Shown in pieces: positions 34,862 to 46,196 of a DNA stretch of 64,000 nt (position 1 is its first letter; every line of letters starts with the position of its first letter). Origin of the DNA: Histoplasma ohiense (lineage: Eukaryota; Ascomycota; Eurotiomycetes; Onygenales; Ajellomycetaceae). The translations under genes were made by a program, and so were the position numbers. The DNA lies in the NCBI GenBank assembly GCA_017607445.1, contig JAEVHH010000003.1, positions 620,001 through 684,000 of the forward strand, in the 5' to 3' direction. The notes below the pieces were generated by a model that ran no database searches, was not told the origin of the DNA, and saw only the letters and a list, made by a program, of their open reading frames with translations.

Positions 34862-35803
34862 ATGTATTCTATCACCTCCTTGATCCCTTCAAGCATAACC
34901 CTCTTCATCCTCTCTGTATCCCTTCACTATCATATTCATATCCACAAGAAAGGGCCTTTTCCCCACGCCTCCACTCTCATAAAAGTCAATAACTACATCT
35001 ACTCCTTCGTTTCCCTGCTATTCTTCATCGCCCTCGTCTGTTCCTCTGAGCTCTTCACGAAATTATGTAACCTCGATGTCCTACATGCATTGCGTAATTT
35101 TGGCAGCTACGTGCGAGTCCATCATGAGCAAATGAGGCATATCTACCATCTGTCGAAAACATATGAGTATATTGATATTCTTCTCGTCCTAGCTACAGGA
35201 GGACGCATTGGGTGGCATTTCGGGTTTCATCATTTGACGGTGCGAATTTGAAAATATAAACCGGCTCCCTGATCCTTCCCGCCCCATAATCGAACTCATT
35301 AATATAATATAATTGAATCCTGCAAAAGAACAAATCAAAAATGAAAGGTCCCTGACTAATCTTCGACCGTAAATTATCAAACCCAAAAGACCCCATACCT
35401 GACATACGTCCGCGTCCTCCACAACCACACCGGCTGGAAACTGCTCGCCGGCCTCAACACGCTCCATCACGCCTTCATGTACGCATATTTTGGCGGAGTT
35501 TCCAGTTTCAGACCGATTCTACCTTTCACGGGTTTCCTGCAGCTCAAGGTCGGTTTAGTGGGCGAAGCAGTGATCGTGCATACTAAAAATAACAGTAAGT
35601 TAGGGGAAGAGGCGGTGGTCCTGTGGCCGCATATTGTTTCGGCGACTCTGCTGGGAATGTACTTGTTGCTTTTTGCTTTTGAGCTTATGGAGTTGGCGCG
35701 GAAGCAGAAGAGTGGGCGTGGAAAAGTTACGGTTGGGGTAACTGGTGATCTAGATGAGAATCAGGGTGGCATATTTGTGTCGAGGTCGGAATTGAAGACT
35801 TAA
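34862..35803 (+). CDS. ELO-type fatty-acid elongase-like membrane protein
   Basis: Two exons (34862-35239, 35390-35803) give 263 residues; the intron has a GACTAAT branch site. ELO proteins are ER membrane enzymes that condense malonyl-CoA with acyl-CoA in very-long-chain fatty-acid synthesis. Supporting features are several membrane helices, SKTYEYIDILLVL (family S-K-x-x-E-x-x-D), a histidine box HFGFHH, and N-T-L-H-H-A-F-M-Y-A-Y-F (family N-x-x-V-H-x-x-M-Y-x-Y-Y). The His box is spaced HxxxHH instead of the usual HxxHH, and the N-terminal part is short, so activity is uncertain. The C-terminus is charged without a clear dilysine signal. It diverges from the Ser/Pro-rich gene and converges with the lipid phosphatase. 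Confidence 0.75.
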
Positions 35804-36206
35804 GGCCATAGTGTGTGGTGTAGCAAGCATTTATAGAGGGAAGGCCCAAATCCAAACGGCTTAGGTTAGGGTGTTGGAGCCGTCCGTATAATGTATGGAA
35901 ATATATATAAATTCAGAGTTATATCTGCAATTTCTAGTCCACACGATTAGCATTCGGTCTTGAAGCTATCGAAACAAAACGATGTAAAAGTGACCAATAA
36001 GACACTCTGTGAAAGGAATTCGAATGACACCTGCGCAAATCCGAATGACAAAAATAAAATAATAAAATAATATAAAAATAAACCCCAGTCACGCTTCAGC
36101 GCCCTGCATTCAGCGGTCAGTATTCATATAAGCTGAAAAAGACAAGAATCCCATGACTCACAAAGAAAGAAGATCCTATCCCATCAATTCGTATAACACG
36201 GGCTCA
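35804..36206. other. Intergenic between convergent genes
   Basis: This is the shared 3' region of the elongase-like and lipid phosphatase genes. It is AT-rich near 36050-36085 (AATAAAATAATAT). No gene is seen. Confidence 0.5.
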
Positions 36207-37464
36207 TCAATCTCGTCCAGATTCTATTTCCCGCATTGTATCCCTCCTACCAAACTCCCTAGTCGGACTTCGAGTAGCTCTATCGTTGACCAAGCGCTCT
36301 TCCTCATCCCGCGCGACCCTATGAAAGCGTTCTGGTGGTATGTTCGTTCTGTTATACGGAGTGTGGCAATCAGCCGACAGTAGTGTCGGAAAATAGCGTC
36401 GGTAGATAGAATATGCCACCGATAACCCAAGTAATGCGCCAGCCGTCACGTCATACACGTCGTGTCGATAATCTGCTAATCGAGACATCGCAATCATCAG
36501 AGCACCTAATAACGGCGAAAGAGCGAAAAGGAAGCAGGCTAGGCCTGTTCGCGGCTGGAAAACATGCAATTGACCTGCGAAAAACCTGCCGTAAGAAGAG
36601 CATCAGCACTGCTTTTCTCCCTCTTGCTATGAATTAATTAAGAGCTCTGAAACAAAACACTTACATGAAAAGATATCCGAGCCCCCCAAAAGCGAAACTG
36701 CTATGTCCGCTCGGGAAACTTCTCCATCCCTCATCAAGTTGATGGGATTCAGGCGCTCCACAGACATCACTGGTAACTAACTGATGTGCGGGCGTTCCCT
36801 TTTGTGGACGACAGCGCGCAAGCAGATCCGGGCGCGGTCTGCCCGCCGCATTCTTTATGACATCGGTCAGGAAGGACGTAAGGATAAGAGTGACGAGTAG
36901 GCCAAGCACGGATACATGGGCGAAGTGCGATTCCCGCCGAATCATCAAAGCCCAAAGGATTATGATGATCAAAGGCGTCACTCCCGCATATGTGATTGAC
37001 CATACTTTATTTTGTAAATTGATTTTCCAGCTAGCGCATCAGCCATGTACGGCAGTTCATCTTTAACTGAGATCGTCGTTTCCTGAGTCCATGAAATCAT
37101 TATACTCACAAAATGGAACCCGCTCCACCTGCGCGAAAGGGAGTTGTATAGCAACATCATCCAGCGTGAACATGCGGTTAAAGGGTCGTACCCATATTTG
37201 GATCTGTTGGCAAATATATCCTCAATCAGCATATACACCTATAACTACAATAATAACCCTCGCTAGGGAAGAGTATGCTATTTCATAAGCCAACAGAGGT
37301 AAAGCAAGGCGACTCACCAATATCAATCCCACGCAAAGCAATATCAAGCTCACATAGTCCGCAGCATACGACCGGCTCCAAAAGCGCACCAACGCTCCTA
37401 GAATCCCAGAGCGACTAGTGAGAGCCGAAATGGCCTTGTTTCTTTCAAACGCACCATCTGGCAT
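36207..37464 (-). CDS. PAP2-family lipid phosphatase (Dpp1/Lpp1 type)
   Basis: Four exons (37318-37464, about 37106-37203, 36665-37030, 36207-36585) give 329 residues. The enzyme should remove phosphate from diacylglycerol pyrophosphate or phosphatidate at a membrane. All three catalytic blocks are present: KNAAGRPRPD, PSGHSSFAF and SRLADYRHDVYDV (the K-x6-RP, PSGH and SR-x5-H-x3-D motifs). PFNRMFTLDDVAIQLPFAQVERVP near residue 55 is the typical loop after the first helix. About six membrane helices are expected. The exon 2 donor is ambiguous: GTATAA at 37105 keeps the frame, while the better-looking GTGAGT four bases earlier does not. The C-terminal tail is polar and rich in Arg/Glu. Confidence 0.88.
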
Positions 37465-38442
37465 TTTCTTTGTTTATTTAAGGTGTCCAAACGAGGGGTT
37501 CGTGGGCAGAACTGGGGTGCGTCAACTCGAAACGCGGTCAAAGTCTGTGGTTGGATGGAGAGGAAGATTCCGCATCATAATCCCAGCGAATGGGGGATTT
37601 CGGCTAAAAAGGACAACACTGTCAACTGCTGCGGCGTGGATTAGATTTGTCTGAAGCCAAACCCATGGCGGTCAAAATTGCCTCTTTGGGCAAATAAATA
37701 TTAGTGGTTCCCTTGGCGCGGAGACTCTATATTAAATACATTGTTCCGGTACCTGGTAACCACAATGGGGATAACTCTATATTCAGGATACGGAACAAGA
37801 ATGAAGTCTGGTCTACTTCTTCTAGAATGAATTAAGATGTTCGAATTTCTTCAGCAGTCATTTCCGGCTTGAGTAATATTTATTTGGTTTTGTATTTTTT
37901 GTTGGTGCTTGGACTGGAAGTATTTATATCACACCCCTACTGTCCTTCTGCACCCAAGAAACCCGAGCTCTCCCGGGATGGGCTAAACAAGGGAAAGCAT
38001 CCTTCGGTTCTCGTAATATAGACAAGATGTTGTGAGTGGGAAAATTGATGTTAATTCTGTGGATGTACGCTTTATATCAACTTGTTTCTCACCACCTGAA
38101 TCAGTTATCCGACCGTCAAAAACAATATACCAACAATGCCAGGTCCTACCTAACTGGCGAGGAACACTTCACCGACGCATCCACCAGCTCAATAATAGAA
38201 ACAATTTGGCCCCGCATTCGATTGGAGGCTGCATTAAGCGGTTAAAATGGTCCGTCTGGTCTCAGCCTCGCCCGATGGGCTTTTCGTCTGCCAACTATCC
38301 CCCCGCTGCCAGCTAGCCCTAAGGTGGGATCTCGCTGCCCCTCCATATACTACTATATTTAAAGTGAAGACGTTTCTCCCTCCAAATATATTATTCCATT
38401 CTGTCATGAAAGATATGTTCGGTTGGTGGCACGTCGACCAGC
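37465..38442. other. Divergent upstream region of lipid phosphatase and NLR-like gene
   Basis: Short frames here (for example 38032-38316) show no family features and I do not call them. The last 100 bases before 38443 presumably hold the leader of the NACHT gene. Confidence 0.4.
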
Positions 38443-41400
38443 ATGACAATCACCTACGCGGAACAAGCCTACAGAGAGGCTGTAAAAACCTTTGAAGAGA
38501 ACCTCAGCTCGCAACAATTGCGTGACGTACAGCGTCCCACCTCGTTGACCGAATTATGCAACATTGCGACGTCGATCAATGCAAAGCATTCCTCGAAGGA
38601 CGACCGCAAGACTATACGATTCACCAAGCGGGTAAATAAAGTGCTTGGCGTGCTACAACCTTTCGATGGTATTCTGAGCAGTGTCGCCGGCGCGGATCCC
38701 TTCGGTGCTGGCAATTTGATATGGAGCTCAATCCGCTTTACCTTCCAGCTCGTGGAAGATGCACAGAGTATTTTCGACAGCGTCTTTGGGTTCTTCGAAG
38801 ACATCTCACTCGAGCTAGAAATTATCCAAAAGGAGATTAACACATTCAAGGACTCGCAGCTGGTGTCCAGCGTCGGTCAGCAAGTATTCTCCGCATTGCT
38901 GGAGTTTTGGGTCTATGCGGTCAAAACGTATAGAAATTTGCGATTTGGCTCATTATCTATCAAGTCATATTCTATCAAAGGCAAATTCGAGCAGTTACAG
39001 AGCAAACTCAAGGAGCAAACTATGTTGCTAAAGAGTGCAGCACAAGCACAGCATCATGAGAATTCAAGCCAGTTCTGGAATGCGTTTCAGCAGTCGCGCT
39101 GGGGTAGTTCATTGTCCCTTTCCCTTCACGTATTATTGCTGTATGTATGTCCGGAGTAGATATATGCTAATATGGATACATTACTGCTAGAAAGCGACGA
39201 TCAACGTGTGTTTGATTGGCTCAAAGCCCCAGACTATGCCACTGATCTAAAGAAGGCAAACTCGAGGCGACATAACGGCACCTGTGTGTGGGTCATGGGT
39301 AGACAAGAATTCAAATTATGGTCTGGTTCTTCCTCTGACACGCGATTTATAGTGATTTATGGTATTCCCGGCGCGGGAAAGACAATATTGAGCTCATTTC
39401 TAGTTGAACGGGCCCGGCGAACTTTCCAAAACGGTACGGATCACAAGAAACCTTGCCTAACACTCTATCATTTCTTCAAAGCAGACGACGAGACGAAAAA
39501 TACGCCCTTAGCCGCTATGAGGTCTCTCCTCGAACAACTCTATAGCTTCGTGCTGGAGAATAAGATTGAAAACCTACGAACAGCGTTGCAGAATACCTCC
39601 CGTAAACGACATGTTGATTACGAAGAAATGTTAGCTATATTTGCTAGCTCGGTTCAACATGCTGGCTGCACCTTTACGATCGTTCTAGACGCCCTTGATG
39701 AGTGTGTAGGTGTTAAGCCCCTCTGTAAGGACTTGAAAACACTGGTTTCACACCCCGACATACATGTCATTGCGACTAGCCGAAGGACTGGCGAACACGT
39801 GGATATCATTAACGGACCAAGGACGATGACAATCCTAATGACTGAAGATGATGTGAAAAGAGACATCGCCTCCTTTGTCCGACACAAAGTGAACAGAATG
39901 TCAAACCTGCAATCGCCAGCCGACCGTCGCCTCAAGGCCTTAGTCATCGATGAGCTTTCCAAGAAAGAAAATCACAAAGGGATGTTTCTATGGGCATACC
40001 TGATGTGCAAAGATATCAAAATGCAAGGAAACGGGGCTAGAGTCCGCCAGGCACTTCTGCAATTGCCGGGTGATATGGTAGCGCTCTATGTGAAGATATT
40101 GGAGGGCCTGAACGCAAAGCCTCTTGCAGAACAAGACTTTGTACAACGGGTGTTTCAGTGGGTAGTGGGAAGTATCCGGCCCTTGCGCTGGTGTGAATTA
40201 GACCAGGCACTGCAGATCGATGAGTTTCGAGCTGCCAAGTACGAGGATGACGACGACTACGAAGAGGCATATATTTATTCCCGTAGAGATGTGGTAAAAG
40301 CATGCGGTTCTCTGGTGCAATATTCAGGACTGGACGATGGAGACAATATTCGCTTGATACATTTGTCCGCAAGAGAATTTCTGCAGCGTAAAATAACGCA
40401 ATCCATCACTATCCCACCTAACCTTGCGAAGTACTTTGTCGAAGTGACGAGCTCGAATGCGGTATTAGCAACAGCATGCCTAAACGTTCTGCATGCACCC
40501 TCAGTACAGAATAATGCATATTTCCGAATTCCCAAATCTAGCCACATTAGAAAGGAACTAATGGAGCTGTGCCCGCTCTTCGAATACGCGGTATTGTACT
40601 GGCCGGAATTTGCTTGCGCCCATGCTGACGCTATAACTGCTGGTGAAAATAATATTAAACCATCCGAAGATCTTTTTGAACTCTTGGCTCTCCTTCTTGA
40701 TGGGCCCTGGAGCCTTTGCTGGCTCGAGGAATATATTCGTCTTGGTGGTATTGATATTGCAATGTACACTGTGGGAAGGATCCAAAACCTTGACACGAAT
40801 TTCTCTCGGAAAGGTCTTGCATTCTCACACACCCCCCAACAGTGGGCCGCGCATGTTGTACATGCCCTGCACACCTTTTCAGAAACAATTTCCCATTCCC
40901 CTGAATGCATCCATACGTGCGTAGAGTCCCCCGGACGCCATGTCTCTTTGGCCACTAGCTCCAAGCCCCAACGTCTGATTACCCTAGGTGCTCCAAACAA
41001 TGACCTGACAAAGAAGCAACCACTCCCGAAGGGTGAGCGTGGGTGGATCGGATATAACCACAAGTCCAGGTCGGTATTCTTAGCTGATAGAAAACACGAG
41101 AACATCCGTGTAAGTCGTCGCCACCTCAATGGAGCTACTGCCTATCGACCAGCCTTGGAAAATGGAGAAGACAACTATCAGGGAATTTGGAGGGTTCGCT
41201 CTGCCCAACTGAAACAGGACGCGACATTCCTTGCAGCAACATTCTGCCCTGATGCACACGAGGAACTCTTCTATCGCACAGTGTGCTGGAGCTTGTCCAG
41301 CCCGAAGCAGGTCTCCGTCACCGCCGATTGGGCTCAGGTTATTATTGTTGACCGCTCTGACTCGGAAATATTTCAGGCTGGTTCTCTGCCTGTACGGGGG

Positions 41401-43463
41401 AGTCTTGTTGCATTCGGTCCAAACAACTCGTTGATTACACCAGGTGGAATTTGGGATCTAGCGACAGAGGATATACTGCCTTCGCCTGAGGAGGTTTGGA
41501 ACCCTGAAAATCGGGAATCCATATCGCAGACTTGCTTCAGCTCTACTCGAGCGGCAAGGGTCCGCGACCGCCGATGGTTGGAGATCTTGGAGCTATTTGG
41601 CTCTGAGCGTTGGAACGCTGGAGACCTTACGGCGGCATTCCAGTTCTCTATTGAAGAACGTATTGCAGATAGCTGGGCTAGGATCCGCATCCGTTCCTTC
41701 AGTCGTTCAGGAGCTAAACTATTGTTGACATACTACGAGGGTAAACAAAAAAATTCAGATGCTGACTCCTTCCAGGAGTTGCATCCTAGAGTTATCTGCG
41801 TCATTTTGGATGGGGAAGGCCCAACGACGGGTACACAGGTTGATTTCCCTATTCATTCTGGCACTGCACTGCTAGAATGTCAGTTTACTGAAGACGAAGA
41901 AAGGGTTGTTGGGAAGCTGCAGCCGCCCGATGACGACATAAATGCCGGAGGAGGAACGTCCATTGTTGTCTGGGGACTACAGAAGAAAGGGGGGGGATAT
42001 GACAAATCTGTGCAGTATCACTACCTTTGGAAGTCCTTTGGGGATGTTTCCTTTACAATGACGCCGCCAATTTCAGCAGAGCCTAAAGGTGGCATACTAA
42101 TCGCGTTTTCGGATGGGAGCGTGGCGCGCCGCTCAGTGGCAGATATATGGTCGTCAGCAGAGGATGACGAGTTGCGCGCCTCCCGGCATGCGCTGGAGGC
42201 TAGAGGCAAAGTGCTCAATTACATCACACCTGACGGAGGCAGCCTTTTTGCCATCTTCTTGACTGGTTTCCTGTTCGTCTTAATTCCCCTTCCCTTCAGC
42301 TGCTAACTTGGGCTATCTCAACTGACTGTCAATAGCGGACCCTCCCCGCATTTGACAATTGAAGCCTGGAGCCTGAGCGAAGGGCAAGAGCTTTCCTGTC
42401 CCGTCGTCAAACGGCTTCTCGAGCCCTCTTCAGGCAATAACTCACTTGATTCAAACGGTCACTTTTTGCTCAGCAAGTCTGAGATTTTCGATATCAGCGA
42501 TCCGACATCCCCACAGCCACTGTCCTTCAAACTAGCTAACAGTGGTGATGCTAAAGTCACCTTTTGTCCTAACCAGCCCATTTTCGCATATACGTTTGAA
42601 GAAAACGGCAGTGTGACATTGCAACTTTATGAGGGCAAAGCGGACGGAAGCTGCGAACTTCTCCATACCCATTACATCGTGGTGGAGCATGGGATGATTC
42701 CGCAGGACATCAAAGTTGCATTTGATAGTAGCCATTATCCGCCGCGCGTGTTTGCATACTCGTACTGGACAGTGATCGGTCAGAATATGACATTTGTCGT
42801 CTCGGTAGAGGATGACGGTAACATGAAATCTGAGCTAGTTTCGGAAGGTAATCAATCCAACCAATATTTTTATCGTCTATATTACCCATTTTCCCGCCAA
42901 GTGTATATCCGTCCGATTAATGTACTAACCTTTCTATCCTTAATACAGAATACATGGCCGACCTAACCTTCTCTCTGGACGGCAAGCACATATTCAGCGT
43001 CGACCGGCAAGTGCGGCCAGAGGACATGCAATGGCCTACCCCTCTACCCATTACCTCCCTCCCTCCAACTCCACCCACCGACAGGCTCAATAACCTGGCT
43101 CTCTCCCTCTCCATTGTCGACACTCACCCCGTCACCTTAGAGCGCGATTACTGCTTCATAGACATGGCCCTGACCTATCGCGTATCCCAAGAGGAGCGAT
43201 TAGGAACTGTATATCTCGACGTGAAAAGTATTCACGAACCCGCTACCACGACAAACTGTTTCCGTAAGGCCCTGGGTATTGTCCCGGATGATTATTTGAT
43301 TCGGTTGCTCGATAAGGTATTCCTGGTGTGGCCAAGGGATAGTGCGGAGGAAGTAAAAATGGTGGTTGTGCCTGGAGGGAGGAATGGTATGCCGATGATT
43401 ATCCGTTCAGGGATGAGTAGTGGCGAGTTAGTCGGTATCGTGGAGAAGGCGATGGGAGAGTGA
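38443..43463 (+). CDS. NACHT/STAND NTPase, NLR-like (1589 residues)
   Basis: Four exons (38443-39103, 39191-42272, 42336-42847, 42949-43463) give 1589 residues. Residues 1-220 resemble the helical N-terminal domain common ahead of fungal NACHT proteins (GADPFGAGNLIWSSIRFTFQL). The NTPase follows: Walker A GIPGAGKT at about 278-285, Walker B VLDALDEC at about 385-392, and the sensor-like VIATSRRTG. A helical region with LIHLSAREFL, typical after fungal NACHT domains, comes next. The C-terminal half is beta-rich with strand-like repeats (FSLDGKHIFSVD, CPNQPIFAYTF) and is probably a divergent propeller, not clear WD40. Such proteins act in self/non-self recognition and cell death in fungi; this role is inferred. 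The third intron's donor (GTTCGT) is weak but is the one that keeps the frame. Confidence 0.85.
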
Positions 43464-43908
43464 ATTGACTCCTATATATATTCAAGTGTTGTGTTTTCCA
43501 GAGCACAGCGATGCCCATGGAAAACCAGTGGGACCCCTAGCCTGACGGGGAGAAGGAGGGAGTATCTAGATATTGTATCCTTTTTTAAACTGGCTTGACT
43601 GCATAGTAGAATTCCATAATTCGTTTATTTGCCACTAAATAGTACGTTCTACTGATTTATCCCACAAAATCGTACTTTGAGATTTACTGAGTTAGTCCGT
43701 ACCGTTATCTCTGTAAACCCAGGCTTTGACCCAAAGCGGCTAGGCTAGCCCTATCTCGCAGGAAAATGAGTTGAAGCAACATACAACAAAATTCGATGCA
43801 ATTATGATACCCATTTCCATGATCCTCTGCAACCTGAATCGAATACTCCAGAGATTTCCTTGTAAATTTCAATAAACAAACATCATTGAAAGCTCATGTT
43901 TACACAAT
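43464..43908. other. Intergenic: end of NLR-like gene to MED7
   Basis: I see no gene. It contains the terminator of one gene and the promoter of the next, without recognisable motifs. Confidence 0.5.
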
Positions 43909-44747
43909 ATGGCAGAGGGCGGACAACAAAAAGTGACCGCCGCGTTTCCGCCTCCGCCGCCCTTCTGGAAACATTTCACGTCGCAGAACCTCAAGAAGCT
44001 GGATGAATGCAAGAAAGAGCACGAGGAAAAGATTGGCTCGAAACAGATTTGGACACCTGAAGCTCTTCGTATGCTTGAACTGCCACCGGAGCTGCGATTC
44101 CTAGTCCCACCCCAAGCTCCAACATCAAGTTCCTACTCGCTATTCGGCGAGTCGCAATCGGTATTTATATCCCTAGCCCCGGTTCTCTATTGTATTTTAG
44201 TTATTGGCCTAACTCTGTTTAATCGTGTCTTATACAGGTTTCAATAAATCTTCCCTCATTACAAGAACAAGGCATCGAGCAACTTTACCCCTCCCCGCCT
44301 TCGGGAAATGCCTTACCTGCGAATCACCGATTTTACCTCCTAAAAATCAGCAAATCCCTTCTTCTCAACTTCCTTGAGTTTATCGGCATACTCGCACTCT
44401 GCCCAGAGCGTTTTGAATCCAAAGTGCAAGACATACGAAACTTGTTTATCAACGCCCACCACCTCCTGAATTTGTACCGACCGCATCAGGCGCGAGAGTC
44501 CCTGATAATGCTGATGGAGGAGCAGCTAGACAGGACTAAGGAAGAAATAAAAGAGATGGATAGGATTAAGGTGAACGTTGAGGGTTTTCTTAAACAGTTG
44601 GAGGCTGAAGGGTCAAATATTGCCAATGAAAGTTCTGCGAAGTCCGGCCCGTCTCTTAAGCAGCCCGACTTTACAGCTCAAGAAGAGGACGCCATCGAAG
44701 AGGCCAGGTCGATATGGAATTTGCTCGACCAAATTGATGAAGGTTGA
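43909..44747 (+). CDS. MED7: Mediator complex subunit 7
   Basis: Two exons (43909-44160, 44238-44747) give 253 residues. Med7 is a middle-module subunit of Mediator, pairing with Med21 and Med31 to link activators with RNA polymerase II in the nucleus. The N-terminal segment is typical: FPPPPPFWKHFT, then LELPPELRFLVPP. Exon 2 has YLLKISKSLLLNFLEFIGILA and DIRNLFINAHHLLNLYRPHQARESLI, both hallmarks of Med7, followed by a coiled coil (MEEQLDRTKEEIKEMDRIK). The length fits the fungal family. Nothing appears missing. Confidence 0.95.
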
Positions 44748-46196
44748 GATACCAGTTACGAAGATAGATTTGAAAATTTCGACTATCGATAGGCCCGAGT
44801 ATATCACGGAACCCAGAGCCGGCGCACATTCTGCGCTACTCTTAAGCCCATTAGAAACTCGCTCTAAAGGAACTATTGGATGGAGCTTGTCGCACTCAGT
44901 CCGTAGGATTTACGCGTGTTTTGGGTTATCAGCATCCGCGCAACTAAGAGTTTATGCGATTCAACGGTGTACGCACAGCAAACCTTGAAAGTGTGTATCA
45001 ATACATGGGCTTTGATGAGAAATCTGCAGATATACTTGGACCTCGTCACGGCATTAGGGGCTTTTTCCTTCTTGATCCGCTCTGTCGCGGTGTGCTCTGG
45101 GCTACAAAGAATGATGTTTGGGATTGTGCGTTATGTTGGTGATGAGAATCAGCCAATAAATACCAGGGGTTGTCCGTCACACCAAGAGGGCTTTTGGGTA
45201 GAGAAAGCGCTATTGAAGTCGCCAGTTTCATTTTCTGTGCTCCAGTGACATTTCCCTTGCAATGGTTCATGGAGAGATGCAAATGCGAAGAATAATTAAG
45301 TCATGCGTGTCCTCATAGGTTTTGACTGCCGACGTATATAGGTTGGTGCAGATTTGAAATAGTTATTCGTTAACTTGAGCACTTGATATCACATCAAGGC
45401 GTTGTTCAACTGTTCTGAGTTAAGAAGGCTTAGGAAGGGTACAAGTCCTTGCACCGCTTGCGGTCTCAGCAGTGATATTTTCACTCTTTAGGTGTAAGAA
45501 ACACACGTAAAAGAATACTTTCTGATGTTGAAGACAGACCTTCATATCCAAAGTTACTTTACTAGTATTCGAATACAAATTTAAGGGCAAACAAACTCCC
45601 GCACCCGCCGCACTAACGGGCCTTCGTTGGTGCTTAATTTGCTGTACCACGTTTGAGGTCAATCTGCACAGTCGTCGGTGGAGCTCGTGGAGTCCTTGAT
45701 ACTCTGATAAAGTGACTGACTGACATTCAATAATGAATGGGCCGGGATATCGTTTATCATAAAAGCCATACGGCCGCCAGAAATTCCGATTACAATATTA
45801 ACCAATTTCTTTGGAAATTCTCATACTTGGGCAAATGCCATGTCCACTCTCTCTTGTGTTTGTCTGAATCAAACCTCCGACAGTTCGTACCATTACCAAG
45901 TCCAACCAGCTTACAGAGTAGGGCTAAATATAAGGGTCTGGGGTCTGACGCCTGGAGTTCGGTTGGCCAGTTAGAGCTTCGGCGCGAAGCCCCATCCATT
46001 TTCATGGGATGATGTCCCGGGGGCTTGCATTGTTGCCACTCTGTGTCGGTTTCATGTAGTGCATCTGTATATCTAGCCAGGCCCAGCCAACATAAATATT
46101 CAGCCCACGAGCAGAACAATTTGCCTTCTTTATCTGAGAAGGAACCCTGGGCTGCATTTTAACAAACCATCTGTAGCTGTGGTAGTTGAGGGAGGT
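44748..46196. other. Intergenic, 1.4 kb upstream of the potassium transporter
   Basis: Several short frames on both strands lack any family signature and have no sensible splice joins. I see no tRNA or repeat. It probably holds a long promoter of the HAK gene. Confidence 0.5.

Noticed and set aside
40275..41129. 284-codon minus-strand frame inside the NACHT gene
   Set aside because: Antisense shadow of a well-supported 1026-codon exon; no recognisable domain.
36207..43463. Lipid genes plus NLR-like gene as a functional cluster
   Set aside because: Mixed strands and unrelated functions (elongase, lipid phosphatase, NTPase, Mediator); no shared regulation visible.
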